Of a stretch of DNA of 16,126 nt, positions 15,471-16,126 are shown piece after piece. The DNA is taken from positions 414,638 to 430,763 of the forward strand of contig JNVV01000017.1 in NCBI GenBank assembly GCA_000733355.1, in the 5' to 3' direction. Position numbers and translations under genes: made by a program. This stretch comes from Falciphora oryzae. Lineage: Eukaryota > Ascomycota > Sordariomycetes > Magnaporthales > Magnaporthaceae. The number at the start of each line of letters is the position of its first letter. Positions within the stretch are counted from its first letter, which is position 1. The notes beneath the pieces are model-generated. The model was given only the letters and a program-made list of their open reading frames with translations. It was not told the DNA's origin and searched no databases.

Positions 15471-16126
15471 GGGCCTCAAGAATGCTCGAGGAACCAGAAT
15501 TCCTCGGAGGACCACCAAGAAGGCCCGACCCCTGCGTGGCTCGTGGGGGTCCTCCAGGTCTGTGCTCAATCGGGGGTTCCCGTGTTGCAAAGTAAAGGTG
15601 CATGCAGTAAACCGTTTGAATTGGCTACTACCTCTAAGGAACTAGTAGGAAAGGTCTGTTGAGGGTGGGAGACCCTCGGGCTCTATATACACGGGTGCGC
15701 GGTAAGGGTATCGAGCCCTCGTCGGCCTCGGCCGGTGCGTGTCACGCACCGGCCGAGGGCGACGAGGGTCTCTAACGGGCACCGGGGTCCTGTAACACGG
15801 CTTTGCCGGTAGATCCCCCGCAGAGACCCGCTCCTTTGCGACACACCCCCCAGCCGGTGCCCGGAGGGGACAGGCTGTAAACAAAAGAAAGGTGTAATGA
15901 GGGCATCACGAGCCTGCATCCCGCATTCATGGGTGCTCGGTATGGTGTTGATCGGACTTGACCGGGGGTCACGGATGCTCGGTAGTGGGGACCGGGCCGT
16001 AGGGTCGGTCCCTCCCGAGGAGGCTCCTTCCTTCCACCTGGTTCTGGGTGCTCCTTCCCTTTTGGTGCGCGCCCGGCGCCCGCCATCGGTTGCGCGGTAT
16101 CAAAAGGCTCTTCCGTTAGCTTCCGC
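15471..16126. other. Right end of the window, no assignable gene
   Basis: Several frames are open but none is recognisable. A possible acceptor (TTTTACAG at about 15468) precedes a frame continuing to about 15660, so an exon of an unknown gene cannot be excluded. From 15657 the sequence starts TGTTGAGGG, has a TATA-like CTCTATATACAC, and reaches TGTAACA at 15797. This looks LTR-like, but no flanking duplication is visible. Confidence 0.3.
15716..15768. repeat. 53-bp near-perfect palindrome
   Basis: Two 26-nt arms (15716-15741 and 15743-15768) match at 25 of 26 positions around a single T. The centre reads GGTGCGTG-T-CACGCACC. A further outer pair (GAGACCCTCG at 15670 and CGAGGGTCTC at 15762) allows an alternative pairing. 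Confidence 0.9.

Noticed and set aside
15657..15797. Second LTR (TGTTGAGG...TGTAACA)
   Set aside because: Has a TATA-like box and TG...CA ends, but no flanking duplication and no internal retrotransposon sequence in the window.

Overview
The window looks like the nuclear genome of a filamentous ascomycete fungus. Genes are split by short introns of about 50-84 nt with GTAAGT/GTACGT-type donors and CTAAC/CTGAC branch points. Leaders are pyrimidine-rich with TATA boxes about 85-120 bp upstream. The proteins belong to fungal families (Tad1-type LINE RNase H, SesB-type hydrolase, Cys-rich single-pass membrane protein). All intron models were built by eye.

Layout. Positions 1-970 hold the degraded 3' end of a Tad1-like LINE (minus strand). 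About 970-2600 is GC-rich and has no gene I can support. A three-exon gene for a secreted/membrane Cys-rich protein lies at 2602-3616 (minus). Two copies of one noncoding repeat family face each other at about 4120-4830 and 14930-15470. Between them lie four genes whose proteins carry the same kind of Asn/Gln/Gly repeat (B and C on plus, D and E on minus). The rest of that interval is transposon and pseudogene debris: a solo LTR with a 5-bp target duplication (6257-6559), a PIF/Harbinger-like MITE with 43-bp inverted repeats and a TAA duplication (8169-8997), a ZIP metal-transporter relic (9895-10032) and a feruloyl-esterase relic (about 10390-10795). The last 650 bp contain a 53-bp near-perfect palindrome and no assignable gene.

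The main result is the four-gene cluster. The shared repeat has the core N-x5-Q-x-G-x2-N, which matches the core of bacterial curlin (CsgA) repeats. It recurs at exactly 18 residues in C and D and at about 19-21 in B and E. D is an alpha/beta-hydrolase of the SesB type, with a GHSLGG-like nucleophile elbow, carrying the repeat as its C-terminal tail. That is the architecture of a fungal amyloid-signalling effector. B is an 89-residue protein that is mostly repeat and ends in a CCC-IIL prenylation-type box. E has an alternative 3' end that would also finish in a CaaX-like box. The inference is a self-contained amyloid-signalling or allorecognition cluster: a putative lipase effector plus small, partly membrane-anchored, amyloid-prone partners. 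No NLR receptor and no HeLo domain are visible here. Amyloid formation, prenylation and any cell-death role are predictions from sequence only.
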